Source: Erinaceus europaeus
Taxonomy: Eukaryota; Chordata; Mammalia; Eulipotyphla; Erinaceidae
DNA length: 64,000 nucleotides
Reading direction: 5' to 3'
NCBI RefSeq assembly: GCF_950295315.1
Contig: NC_080162.1
Location: forward strand, 75,461,843-75,525,842
Both the position numbers and the translations under genes were made by a program. Positions 54,220 through 64,000 of the stretch are shown here, piece by piece (within the stretch, counting starts at the first letter, position 1; each line of letters opens with the position of its first letter). The notes beneath the pieces were generated by a model. It did not search any database. It was not told the origin of the DNA and saw only the letters and a program-made list of their open reading frames with translations.

Positions 54220-55654
54220 TATCCAGCAATATTTCCTGAGCACCTACTACATATTGGCCTAGCCCCAGCCTAGGATACAGGTGCTAACCACCCCTCCTGG
54301 GGGGGTCAGACACCAACAGTATAGCAGGAGGACCATGAATTATAGAAACGGGTATAGAGGCTGGCAAAACAGCTTACCCAGACAGTGCAGAGCTTTGCTG
54401 TGTGCACCACTCAGGTTTGAAGCCAGCCCCTGCATCTCTGAAAAAGTTGGCCTGGAGCAGTAAAACTCGAGATGATCAAAAAAGAATTGGCCCTCCACTG
54501 GCCAAACCATACCTGCTTCCTCCACAAATGATGGCCCAGTCTCCCAGAGGTGCCTTCCTGTTCCCGCTGCCTGTTCAACAGGAGTTGACACTCCTACCCC
54601 TGTTGGTTTCAGTCCTGCCTGTGCTTCCAGACCCCACAGGTCCAGGCACTGATGCCTGCCCTATTGCTTGTGGCTTAATGAACTTCCGTTAGCCTTGAAG
54701 CCTGCTGCAGACCGCCCTCCTTCCCTGGGCCTAGGACGCAGCCACTCAGCTCAACCCCCAGGCCTGTCTCTCCAAGGTGTCACTCGTGCTTCTGGGGCCT
54801 GAGTGTTGCTCCCACCCCTGCTAAGGTCAGTGCCTGTTACCAGAGAAGTCTCTGTACCTCAGGCTTGGGTCTGGGGCAGGGAGGGGCACCTGTTCTGGTT
54901 CCAGCAGGTGCCTGTTCTTAGTCCACCTGCTTAACTTCTGAGAGCCTGGGCTGCCGGGAAGGTCAAGGGGCACTCTGCTTGGAACAGGATGAGCCAGGTG
55001 TCGCTGAGCTCAGCCTCTCGCAGTGCCACACCCTACACGGGCCCAGAAGGGGCACCTCACCATCTGCCTCCCTGATCAGATTTTCCTGACACACCCTCCT
55101 CCCATGGTTAGGTGCTGAGGCTACATTCAAGTCCTCTTGCATCCCACAACTGGGCTGGCTCCAATGATGACAGACCTATCAGTACTCAGATGCTGCCCCC
55201 ATGTGAAACAGCTGAGCAGATTGGGGGGTGGGGGCTGGAGGAGCCCACAAGGCAGCAGGATCCCATGTGGTCAAACCAACCAAGCTGTGTTGTCATCGTC
55301 AATGCTTGGCTATTCCACGTTGAGGTTTTTCTCTCAGAGACAGTGTTTGCTCATACAGTGAGGGCCAGACTGGGACCTTATGTGCAGGGTAGAGCAGTTT
55401 TACTGTCTATAAGGATTTTTTTGTTCTGCTTCTTAAGACAAAAAGTATTGAGGGCTAGGGGATGTGCTTGAGGCCCTGAGGGGGAGCCCAGGTAACACAT
55501 AGGAAGACTCTGAATGGTCTTCCCTGTTCTGAGTACTGCAGTAATGTCATGTCTCTTTCCCCACCCATAATGAAAAACTTAGCCTGGGTGGTGGAATGGT
55601 ATATGCATGAGATCTCCTGTTTCATATAAACATTTAAAAAAAAATATCGAAGAT

Positions 55655-56306
55655 TTTTTTTTTTGGCCACCAGGGTTATCACTGGTGGCTTTTTCTTTTT
55701 TTTTGCTTGCCTCCAGGGTTATTGCTAGGGCTCAGTGCCTGCACCAAGAATCCACTGGTCCTAGAGGCCATTTTTTAAAAAATATTTATTTCCTTTTGTT
55801 GCCCTTGTTGTTTTATTGTTGTAGTTATTATTGTTGTTGTTGTTGGATAGGACAGAGAGAAATGGAGAGAGGAGGGGAAGACAGACACCTGCAGACCTGC
55901 TTCACCGCCTGTGAAGCGACTCCCCTGCAGGTGAGGAGCCGGGGTTGGAACCGGGATCCTTATGCCGGTCCTTGTGCTTTGCGCCACCTGCGCTTAACCC
56001 GCTGCGCTACAGCCCGACTCCCCCCTAGAGGCCATTTTTTCCCTTTTGTTACCCTGGTTGTTTTACCATTGTTGTGGTTATTATTATCATTATTGATGTC
56101 GTTGTTGTTGGGTAGGACAGAGAAATGGAGAGAGGAGGGGAAGACAGCGAAGGGGAGAGAAAGATAGACACCTGCAGACCTGCTTCACCACCTGTGAAGT
56201 GTCTCCCCTGCAGGTGGGGAGCCAGGGGCTCAAATCGGGATCCTTATGCCGGTCCTTGCACTTTGCACCACGTGTGCTTAACCCACTGGGCTACTGCCCG
56301 CCCCCC
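55655..56306 (-). mobile_element. SINE-A long variant, interrupted by a second SINE-A
   Basis: The outer element has its 3' module at about 55713-55776, is interrupted, and resumes at 56041 to the head at 56306 (gcttaacccactgggctac). Left of it, a partial second copy of the module (ccaccagggttatcactgg, about 55668) suggests a duplicated 3' end. Confidence 0.85.
55777..56023 (-). mobile_element. Nested SINE-A, short variant, young
   Basis: The insertion in the outer SINE-A is bounded by a perfect 17-bp duplication cctagaggccatttttt at 55760-55776 and 56024-56040. Head, body and ATT/GTT tail are intact and nearly identical to the 38100-38378 copy, both reading ggggttggaaccgggatcc. Confidence 0.96.
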
Positions 56307-56347
56307 CCACCCCCGTGGCTTTTTTTTTTAGTTGATGGGGAGATAAT

Positions 56348-56493
56348 GTTGGAGAGACAGCATAATCGTTCTTCAAAAAAGACACCATGTCCAAGGCTCT
56401 AACGTCCCAAGTTCAATCTCCAGCATCACCATAAACCTGAACAGTGCTCTAGTCTTTGCATCTTTCCATCTGTATCTCATTAAAAATGAAATA
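56348..56493 (+). mobile_element. SINE-C copy, diverged
   Basis: Head gagacagcataatcgttctt, B box aagttcaatctcc, then cagtgctctagtctttgcat and attaaaaatgaaataa at the 3' end. Confidence 0.8.
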
Positions 56494-56760
56494 AGCGGTA
56501 GCGCAGCGGGTTAAGCGCAGGTGGTGCAAAGCACAAGGACCGGTGTGAAGATCCCAGTTTGAGCCCCCGGCTCCCCACCTGCAGGGGAGTCACTTCACAG
56601 GCGGTGAAGCAGGTCTGCAGGTGTCTATCTTTCTCTCCCTCTCTCTGTCTTCCCCTCCTCTCTCCATTTCTCTCTGTCCTATCCAACAACAACGGCATCA
56701 ATCATAACTACAACAATAGAACAAGGGCAACAAACGGGAATAAATAATAAATATTAAAAA
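56494..56760 (+). mobile_element. SINE-A copy inserted at a SINE-C tail
   Basis: Starts gcggtagcgcagcgggttaa and ends in AATAAATATTAAA. The sequence aaaatgaaataa flanks it (about 56482-56493 and 56761-56772), so it inserted in the A-rich tail of the preceding SINE-C. Confidence 0.9.
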
Positions 56761-56775
56761 AAAATGAAATAAATA

Positions 56776-57045
56776 GGAAGTCGGCCGGTAGTGCAGTGGG
56801 TTAAGCACACGTGGCGGAAGGCACAAGGACCGGCTTAAGGATCCCGGTTCGAGCCCCCGGCTTCTCACCTGCAGGGGAGATGCATCACAGGTGGTGAAGC
56901 AGGTCTGCAGGTGTCTATCTTTCTCTCCCCCTCTCTGTCTTTCCCTCCTCTCTCCATTTCTCTTTGTCCTATCCAACAATAACTACAACTACAATAAAAA
57001 AAAACAAGGGCAACAAAAGGGAAAATATAAAAATATATTTTAAAG
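56776..57045 (+). mobile_element. SINE-A copy
   Basis: Starts ggaagtcggccggtagtgca and carries B box ggttcgagccccc, CT-rich body and CAACAAAAGGGAAAA tail. Third retroposon in a row in the same orientation. Confidence 0.9.
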
Positions 57046-57049
57046 AATT

Positions 57050-57308
57050 TTTTGAAAGGGGGGAAGATACCTTCTGACCTTGCTTTACCAATTATGAACC
57101 ATCCCCCCCTACAGGTGGGGAGTGGTGGCTTGAACCCAGGTCCCTGTACATGGTGGTCTGTGTGCCATACCTAGCCCCAAAGATTTATTTTTACCAGAAC
57201 GCTGTTCAGTTCTGGCTTATGGTGGTGTGGGGGATTGAACCTGGGATGTTGGAGCCTCAGGCATGAGAGTCTGTTTGTATAACTATTACGCTATCTACCC
57301 TCCACCCC
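57050..57308 (-). mobile_element. SINE-D fragment followed by SINE-C
   Basis: Antisense SINE-D (about 57050-57175: gcttgaacccaggtccctgt, head end ccatacctagcccc) abuts an antisense SINE-C (about 57178-57308: gggggattgaacctgggatg, gtataactattacgctatct). Confidence 0.82.
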
Positions 57309-57314
57309 CAAAAA

Positions 57315-57525
57315 TTTATTCTTATGGGACCAGAGAACTGCTCTGGTATATGCAGGGGCCTCACTCCAGTAAGCCCAACACTTCACCCCACCTTTCCTGC
57401 TATTTTTTTTTTCCTATTGTATAAGGTGAGAGACAGAGCACCACTTCCTTTATGCAATGCCAGGGATCAAACCCAGGGCCTCTAACATACATATGCTCTA
57501 CTCAGTCACCTCTCTGGAAACTATT
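57315..57525 (-). mobile_element. Old SINE-like antisense sequence
   Basis: Diverged pieces resembling SINE-C (ccagagaactgctctggtat) and SINE-B/D (aatgccagggatcaaaccca, gctctactcagtcacctctc). Too decayed to bound. Confidence 0.45.
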
Positions 57526-57634
57526 TCAAGTGACTAGATTTCCAAACCTGGAAGCCTACACCACTATTTAAATATCTAAATTCTTTAAACTATTAGTTGA
57601 CAGTTTGAGCAAACCTTGCCAAATGAATAAACAG

Positions 57635-57835
57635 AATATGATTGGCCTATGCAGCAGAATACTATTCAGTCATGAAAAATGGTGGTCTGGGAGGTGGTGC
57701 AGTGGCTAAGTCATGAAAAATGAAACTGGCACATACTCTAATGTGGATGAACTTTGAAAACATCTTGCCAAGTGAAATAAGCCAAACACAACAGAAACAA
57801 ATATTGCCCAAATCTACTTACACAAAAAATTGAGG
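57635..57835 (+). mobile_element. LINE-1 3' ORF2 fragment, old, interrupted
   Basis: The sense L1 ORF2 end is recognisable from gcagaatactattcagtcat and, later, gatgaactttgaaaacatct and gtgaaataagccaaacacaa. It is interrupted by a 28-bp SINE-B head (next entry). Confidence 0.8.
57682..57709 (+). mobile_element. Tail-less 28-bp SINE-B head
   Basis: The insert begins gtggtctgggaggtggtgca and corresponds to the first 28 or so bases of SINE-B, with no body or A-rich tail. Exact 13-bp duplications gtcatgaaaaatg flank it (57669-57681 and 57710-57722), and removing one restores a continuous L1 reading. Confidence 0.8.
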
Positions 57836-59101
57836 CTAGGCAAATTCAGAGAGACAGAAAATACATCTGAGATTCCCCAGGGTGGTGTCTGCTTAGTGGA
57901 TACATACTTCCTGTGTAAGGTGATGAAAACCTTTCTCTGGGAGCCATGCTGGCTATACCACACTGTCAACAGACTGCTGAACTGACTACTGGAAAGGACT
58001 ACAATGGGAGATTTTCTGTTCTGCCTGTCTTACCACCAGAAAGACCCTCCACAAGTTGTGTCTGCCCCCACCCCCTGAACTCTGGGCCAAGCCACTTCTG
58101 CCTCCACATGGCCCTGGGCAAGGGAAAGTCACCATAGGTACCAGCCATATCAGAGGGACAGGAACCCACAAGCGCCCCACCTTTTTTTAGGCAAAATGGA
58201 GAGGGGCTGTGGCCCAGTTCTACCCGTGGAGGTCGCACTGCTTCCTAGAGCCTCTGGGGCTACAGTCGCTACAATGGTGCCTCACCAAAAAAGCCTGGCA
58301 CCCAACACCCCACACTTTCTCGCTCTCTAAGATGGCTACTTCCAAATGCACGCCTTCAACAGATGGTGATGTGAGTTGGGGGGGGTGTCCTCAGAGCCCA
58401 GGCAGCTGCCAAACCTGAGGTGGGCAAAGGAGAGGACAGGGCACCCAGAGAGGCTCCGCCTGCTCTCCTCACCCCACCCTGCCTCCGTCCCTTGGAGTCG
58501 AGCTTCCACGGGACTCACTAGAAAGGATGGGTTGCTTACTATCCTGCAGACTTCTGCTCTTGTGAGCACAGGTCCATGGGGGAAATGGGGCTCCACAGAA
58601 CATGGTAAGCTCTCTGACCCCTCTGGTGCTGCCCCCGCTCACAGGGAGCCCTCGGGACCCAGAGTCCTGTCACCACCTCCCTCTGCACAACTCCCCCTGG
58701 GAGGGAGGGAGAGCAGGCCAGGGGGGCAAGCAGCCTGAGGAGGACACCTAAGAGGACACAGCTATTGCTGTCCCTGCCAGCAGAGGTGCCACTCAGTAAG
58801 CAGGAGGGTCTGTGCCCCACAAGGCCAGGGGAAGATTCCATCCAGGTACCCCCTCCCCTAAGACCCTGCTGCTCACACCACTCCAGCTGTGCCCTGGGTC
58901 ATCTCTGCACCTGCTGTCCCTTCCCCCATCACACTGTCCATCTAGGACTTCACTGAAAGGCCACTTCCAGCCCATCTCTCCCGCCTAGTCCCTGCCCCCA
59001 CTCTGACACACTGACCCCTTTACCTAGTTTTCCTAGAGCCTCTGTCATTGTCTCTCAGTCCTATTCACATGCCTGTGTGTGGACATCCCCTCCCAGACCC
59101 C

Positions 59102-59128
59102 CTGCCACACACACACACACACACACAC
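59102..59128. repeat. (CA)n microsatellite, short
   Basis: About 13 CA units between cctgccacac and acctccagc. Confidence 0.9.
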
Positions 59129-61107
59129 CTCCAGCTCCTACTTGGAGATCCATGGGGTGTCACTCCAGAAGCCCTCACCCCCCTTCTCTGTGAGCTCCCA
59201 GGGTGCTCCCAGCTCATTACAGTGCTCACTAGGTAGCATCTAACCAGGCAGAACCCCTTCAGTCTTGGGGTTTTTTTGCTGACACAGAGGGTGCTGCCCA
59301 GCCCACAGGCAGGGAGGCCCTGTACTTACTGTTTCCCTTGTGAGAAGCAGCCCCCCACCTTCTCTTTGGGTGCTAAAGACTTAAGAGCCCAGCCAGGCTC
59401 CCCTTACTGTGGCTCACCACCCCCAGGTCCTAGCAGGGCACCTGGCCCAGAGAGCACAGAGGCCATCAGCACCTGGCTGGGGCCTGCTAGATGACCCCAC
59501 CCCTCCAGAAACAAATGCAATTTATGGCAGACTGACGGGCACCCGTGACCCAATGAGCTGGCCAGGCCAGACCGGAAGAGGCCTCGGGGCCTCCCTGCCT
59601 CCTGACCTTGGGCAAAGCCTCCGCCTGCTCTTATCTACAGCCGGGGAGTCACCACCACCACCACCACCACCCTCCTGGGCTCCAAGATTTATGGCTGAGA
59701 AAGCACCCAGCTGGCCCCGTAAGCAGCGGGGCCCCTTGGGCTGCTCCCCCTCACCCCCAGGTGTGTGGGCTGCAAGGCCTGCAGGATGGACACCCCACCC
59801 ATGAGTGGCTATGGGGAGGGGGAGCAGCTGGGGACCCCTCCTACTCAGGCTCTAGCTGGGGCGACTCCTGACCCAGGGTGGCAGAGCCCACCACCTGTGC
59901 CCGCACAGCCTCCGGGCAGGGAAGGGCTGCGGTGCCCATGGCTTTAACTCGGGGCAATGTGCTGCCATTCACATGGGGGAATTAGTGATGAATGGGGGAA
60001 ATTGTTCCTCCCTCTGTCCCGTCTCCAGGAGGAGACAAAAACCCCTTTTACCTCAGCAAACAATGTCCTTATGTGGGCGCCAGTGCCCCACTGCCCGCAC
60101 AAGCCTGGCTCTGTGTGAGCCGCCAATTGCCACGCCAGACTGTGAGGCTGAGGCCAGCACCCCAGGGTCCCTGTAGGCGACCCCCACTGGCTCCCAGTGA
60201 GACACCCAACCTAAGGCCACGCTGGCCACCTCTGTCCTCCCTGGGCATGTCACAGCAGCAGCCAGGCAGGGGAGCCAGGGGACATCAATAATTCACACAC
60301 AAAAGAGACACACTGGGGGAGGAGGGAGGGCAAGGGCTGGAGCCAGCAGCCCCCCGGGCCAGGAGGTGTTCACAGGGCCAGGCCCATTCTCTTGGCCACT
60401 GTGACTCTGGGCGGCGGTCAGGGGACTCTGGCTCTGCCCAGACTTGGGGTGTGCTCCTCCACAAGGCTGGCCACTCTGCCCTGACAAAGGCCAGTGGACA
60501 GGCTGTGTTTACATGATGCATAGTTCCCAGGAGCACCAGGCTCCTGGAGGGCTACCCTTCCCCTTCTCCCAGAAGAAAAGGGGAAGGCACAGAGTCAGAT
60601 GGGGGACACTGAAGAATTGTGGGAAACAGTGCCTTTGGGCTCCCATCTTCCTGGGTGAAGGGCCACTTGGGCAGCTCCAGACCTAAGCTATTCTGCTGAC
60701 ACCCCACTCTGTCCCCTGCCCCCCCCCCCCACCAGGCTCTTCTAATGCCAGTGCCTTCTAATGCCACTATCCCAGAGACATAAGCACTTCTGGTTCACAG
60801 ACCCACCTTCCCGCCCAGATGCTTGTAACTCATTCTGCAGTCTGGTGTCAAAACCGGGGCCTGGGCCTGGGTGAGGGGCAAGACAGCTCACTTGGATAGT
60901 GCGCTATTTTGCCATGTGTGCCACTCAGGCTTAAAGCCTGGCCCCAGTGCATTGAAGGACACTTCAGTGCTGTGGTTCCCCACCTGTCCCCGAGGCCTGT
61001 GGAGCTGGAGTCATGCAGCAGAACAGAAACAACACCTGCCACAAACAGAATTGTCAGTTTTCTAGTAGTCATACTAAAAAAGAAAAGAGCAAAGAAACAG
61101 ACAGACA

Positions 61108-61225
61108 TAACCCATGAGGTGGTTCAAAGAATAAAGTGTCAGACTCTCTGGCATGTGATGCAGAGTTCAGTCGTGGGCAATGCACATGCCAGAGTGATGC
61201 TGCGCTTCACCCTCCCTCATTAAAA
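61108..61225 (+). mobile_element. SINE-B copy, diverged
   Basis: Sense: catgaggtggttcaaagaat (head), tctggcatgtgatgcagagt, ttcagtcgtgggcaatgcac, ccagagtgatgctgcgcttc, ctcattaaaa tail. Confidence 0.65.
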
Positions 61226-61237
61226 ACTACTGATGTT

Positions 61238-61538
61238 TTTAAAGATATACTTGTCAGTGAGAAAATACGGGGGAGGGAGAGAGGACCAGAGCATCATCTG
61301 TTACGTGATGGGAAGGGGGAGAGATAATATAGTGGTTATGCAAAAAAGAAAAAAAAAAAACACCTTCATATCTGAGGTTCCTAGGTCCCAGGTTCAATCC
61401 CCAGCAACCACCACCATAAGCCAGAGCTGACCAGTGTTGGGAGAGGAGGGAGGACAGAATATGTGATGCTGGGGACTGAACTTGGGACTCCAAAGTTTAC
61501 AGGTCCAGTGCTTTGTCTACTTCATTACCTCCTGGGAT
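61238..61538 (-). mobile_element. SINE-B interrupted by SINE-C
   Basis: The antisense SINE-B starts with aagatatacttgtcagtgag and resumes at about 61440 (atgctggggactgaacttgg, catcacctcctgg-like head). Between about 61312 and 61437 lies a sense SINE-C (gagataatatagtggttatg, ccaggttcaatccccagcaa). Confidence 0.75.
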
Positions 61539-61554
61539 GTAGATCGCGTAATCT

Positions 61555-61645
61555 TTTTTTTTTTTTTTAAATTGGGCGATTAGTGATTTACCATAAATAC
61601 AGTTGTTGGTACATGCATGGCATTTCTCAGTTTTCTGTGTCAGAT
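61555..61645 (-). mobile_element. LINE-1 3' end, short
   Basis: Poly-T, then gggcgattagtgatttacca and tacatgcatggcatttctca, the antisense L1 3' UTR signature repeated elsewhere in the window. Confidence 0.85.
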
Positions 61646-61798
61646 GGAATCATCTTAATGAACTATTTTAGTTAGCCTAATATATAGCCCAATTTGTATC
61701 ATTTCAACAAGTAACCAATACCATGTGACTCCTGAGACATTTCACATCCTTCTCTCATGCTTGGTCTGGGGACTCAGCGTGCACCTGCAGTGAATGCC

Positions 61799-61908
61799 CC
61801 TTGAACTCCCACCGAGTACAGTACTGCAGAGCTGTCTGTCCCCCTCCCCCTCGAACTCCCACTGAGTACAGTACTGCAGAGCCGTCTGTCCCCCTCCCCC
61901 CCCCCCCC
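61799..61908. repeat. Tandem duplication, unit about 52-55 bp
   Basis: Two adjacent units share gaactcccac(c/t)gagtacag, tactgcagagc(t/c)gtctgtc and a C-rich end; the second ends in a long C run at about 61895-61909. The two units differ at only a few bases. Confidence 0.9.
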
Positions 61909-63087
61909 CACCACACACCTGGCTGGTTAGACCCAGAGCTTCCCACTTCCCTGCTAGAACTGAAAGCCACACCCTGGGGTCCTGCCCGTGAGAAGGCGCT
62001 AGTCAGAGAAGACAGTCTGGGGTAGGTAGCAGAGCTGGATGCAGGCTGGCATGAGGTACAAGGGAGCAGGTGACAGCCATGATGGGGTGGACACCAAGCT
62101 GTGGCAGGGGTGGGCTTGCTGGCCACATCTCAGATGCCCTCTCCCTGCACCTCCAGGCACCAAGGAGGAACCAGAGCGTCTAGAGGAAGGTAGTCAGTCA
62201 TCACCCCTGTAAATAGCTATACTTGGACAGGCTCCACACCAGTCTTGCTTTTTTCAGACTTGGTCTACCTGTCAGTCCTATAGGACTGAGCTCCTTTTCT
62301 CCCCTAGCCCAATTCATCTGAGGAGAAGATTGCCTGGACTCCCTGACCTTCTTCCTGGCCTCAATCTTGGGATGACTAGAAATTAACACAAATGCACTCA
62401 CACAGCTCCAGTGGGGCTGCCCACTGCACCCCTCCACCTCCAAACAAATCATGTGCTCTGAGAGCAAACAGAGCCACTTCAGGCGACCACGTGGGGATGA
62501 TTCACAGGGCAGAGCCTGGCCCTGGAGCCCAGCAGGCCCTCCGCCCGCCTCCCGGAAGCCAGTCTGGGTTAGGTGCATCCCAGTCCTTAGGTCAGTATGA
62601 TGACGCCAACGTGGCCCAGTTACTTCCTGGTTCCGAGGAGAGTGGCCCTTGGACAAGCTAGGGGGTGGTGCTGCCTCTCTTACACCCCTTGATCTAGGCT
62701 ACCTCTTTAGCACTCTGTGGCCTGCCTTCAAAGCTGGCCCGTGGGGGCATGAGTCAGGCCTTCCTTGGTGGGTAAACCTCTCAGGCCTCACAGAAATGTG
62801 CTGCTCCACCATCTCCACAGCAGACATCTGGGCCCAGGGGCAAAAGCTTCACAGCTGGCACAGGGCAGGGCTGTGTAGCCGGCCTGTCCCAGCATAAAGG
62901 GATCTCTCGGCGCTGTCTCCCAGCTTTGCTTCCTCCTCAGCCAGGACAGCCTGGCATTGTCTAAGCTGCCTGCAGCCTGGCTGATGAGGGACACTCCCCT
63001 GTGACCTGGAGCTGCCAATGGGGGGGAAGGCCCGGGCCTCAGATTTCTACTCCTAGCAGGGCCAGAACACTGCCTCTCCACCTGAGG

Positions 63088-63103
63088 GTGTGTGTGTGTG
63101 TGT
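63088..63103. repeat. Short (TG)n tract
   Basis: Eight TG units within gaggg...tccatcc. Confidence 0.85.
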
Positions 63104-63167
63104 CCATCCTCACTCATCCTGTGGTGCCCAGACCCAGTATTCAGCCTTATGTCACAGAAGTCGAGTT

Positions 63168-63325
63168 GGGTGGTCCAGGAGGTGGTGTGGTGGATAAAAC
63201 ATTGGACTCTCAAGCAGAAGGTCCCAAATTTAATCCCCAGCAGCACATGTACCAGCGTGATGTCTGGTTCTTTCTCTCCTCCTATCTTTCTCATTAATAA
63301 ATAAAAAATAAAAATAAATAAAAGT
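63168..63325 (+). mobile_element. SINE-B copy
   Basis: Head ggtggtccaggaggtggtgt, then ccccagcagcacatgtacca, ttctttctctcctcctatct and an AATAAATAAAA tail. The flanks agtcgagttggg and agttgagttcgg form an imperfect duplication. Confidence 0.88.
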
Positions 63326-64000
63326 TGAGTTCGGAGGCGGGGGTGGGGGCTGGTGAACTGGGTCAGGATCAGCAAGGTCAGGGGGGAGGTTCAAGTTTTA
63401 ACATCCACTGTAGAAAAGGGTCCTCAGAAGTCATTCCAGGGAGGTCACAGAAAAGGAGCCACCTCCCCCCCCCCCCCATGTGATAGTGACCAGGACAGAC
63501 ACCCACACTGTGGTTCCATGGGGAATGAATGGCAGCAAAGGTGGAGTGAGGTGGCCCCTGATGGGGAAAGAGCAGTCTCAGTCCAGGGGTGTGGGCACGG
63601 GCACCATTCATGAACACTGGAGTGGCCCAGGCTGTGGGGGGCAACTCTTCTGTAGTGACTCTTCTGCATGAGCAGTCCCCCCTTGGGAAGAGGGGCCTTC
63701 TGGGCCACCAACAGGCCAGCACTCGTGGTGAGAGCAAGCCAGAAGCTCAGTGGGTCTGAGAAGGGTGGGGTGGGGACACCACTGTGAATGTCATGAAGAA
63801 AACCGTGGTCAGAACCACACAGGGCTGCACAGGCAGCAGGAACCAAGAGATGTCCAAAGGGATGGAGGGAGGCTGGGTGGAGAGGGTGGTCAGAGGACCT
63901 GGGGTGGTGAGGGGAAGTCCTCTGGCCCACCTCCAGCACCTCAGCCTGGGGGGTGCCAGTGTCCCTGGTGCTTGGCCCTTGGGCACAGTTCCCTGTCCCA

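Larger units (their letters stand above)
53095..64000 (-). other. NOL4L: NOL4L upstream intron (partial)
   Basis: No further NOL4L exon could be recognised. The intron carries SINE clusters at 54108-57310 and 61100-63328 and a GC-rich repeat-poor block at about 57840-61090 with a short (CA)n tract. Unassigned stretches 53102-54100, 54220-55650, 58000-60860 and 61920-63165 show no supported gene. Two weak SINE-E-like sense fragments are at about 54345-54440 and 60875-60960. Confidence 0.7.

Noticed and set aside
59608..59871. Open frame with a run of His residues
   Set aside because: Arises from a short (CAC)n stretch at 59652-59670 in a GC-rich intron; no similarity or splice support.

Overview
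This is a mammalian nuclear genomic window, not microbial. It has spliced genes with conserved exon phases, and its introns are packed with tRNA-derived SINEs, 5'-truncated LINE-1 copies, LTR fragments and (TG)n/(AC)n microsatellites. The SINE set looks like that of an erinaceid (hedgehog): heads resembling tRNA with A and B boxes, a CT-rich middle, CAA/ATT-rich tails, and AATAAA-containing 3' ends. I believe the species is a hedgehog such as Erinaceus, but that assignment rests on memory of the SINE style and needs a search.

Layout. Positions 1-24461 look like the large intron 4 of ASXL1 and are almost wall-to-wall retroposons. Nine plus-strand coding exons follow (24462-35955). They match exons 5-13 of ASXL1 (additional sex combs-like 1, a Polycomb/BAP1 cofactor) and end in a stop and a roughly 2 kb 3' UTR. 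The window therefore holds about 1447 C-terminal codons; the N-terminal HARE-HTH domain (about 84 codons) and the promoter lie to the left. A 4-5 kb intergenic interval follows (about 37965-42630), with two young SINEs and one probable decayed processed pseudogene. NOL4L (nucleolar protein 4-like) then runs on the minus strand: a long repeat-free 3' UTR (about 42630-47018) and six coding exons (47019-53094) giving the last 400 or so residues. The window ends inside an upstream NOL4L intron (53095-64000). The two genes converge tail to tail, which is the gene order I recall for human chromosome 20q11.

Repeat names used here are local. SINE-A has a tRNA-like head, a CT-rich body and a CAACAA/AATAAT tail, and a long variant carries an extra 3' module. 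SINE-B has a 'gtggcgcagtggataaagc' head. SINE-C has a 'tagcataatggttatgc' head. SINE-D has a body with 'gatagagacagagaaattgag' when read antisense. SINE-E is a group of older, diverged tRNA-like copies. Family X is an 800-900 bp dispersed repeat I could not classify. Strand is that of the tRNA-like head to tail direction. Repeat edges are accurate to about 5-20 bases unless target-site duplications are quoted.

I found no candidate for a wholly new gene system. The most notable points are the conserved G8 mutation-hotspot tract in ASXL1, a 28-bp tail-less SINE head with a 13-bp duplication, a SINE 3' module with inverted-repeat ends that recurs in different SINE bodies, a family X/SINE-A chimera, a solo LTR with a 6-bp target duplication, a truncated 5' LTR with primer-binding site, and an L1-derived inverted repeat.
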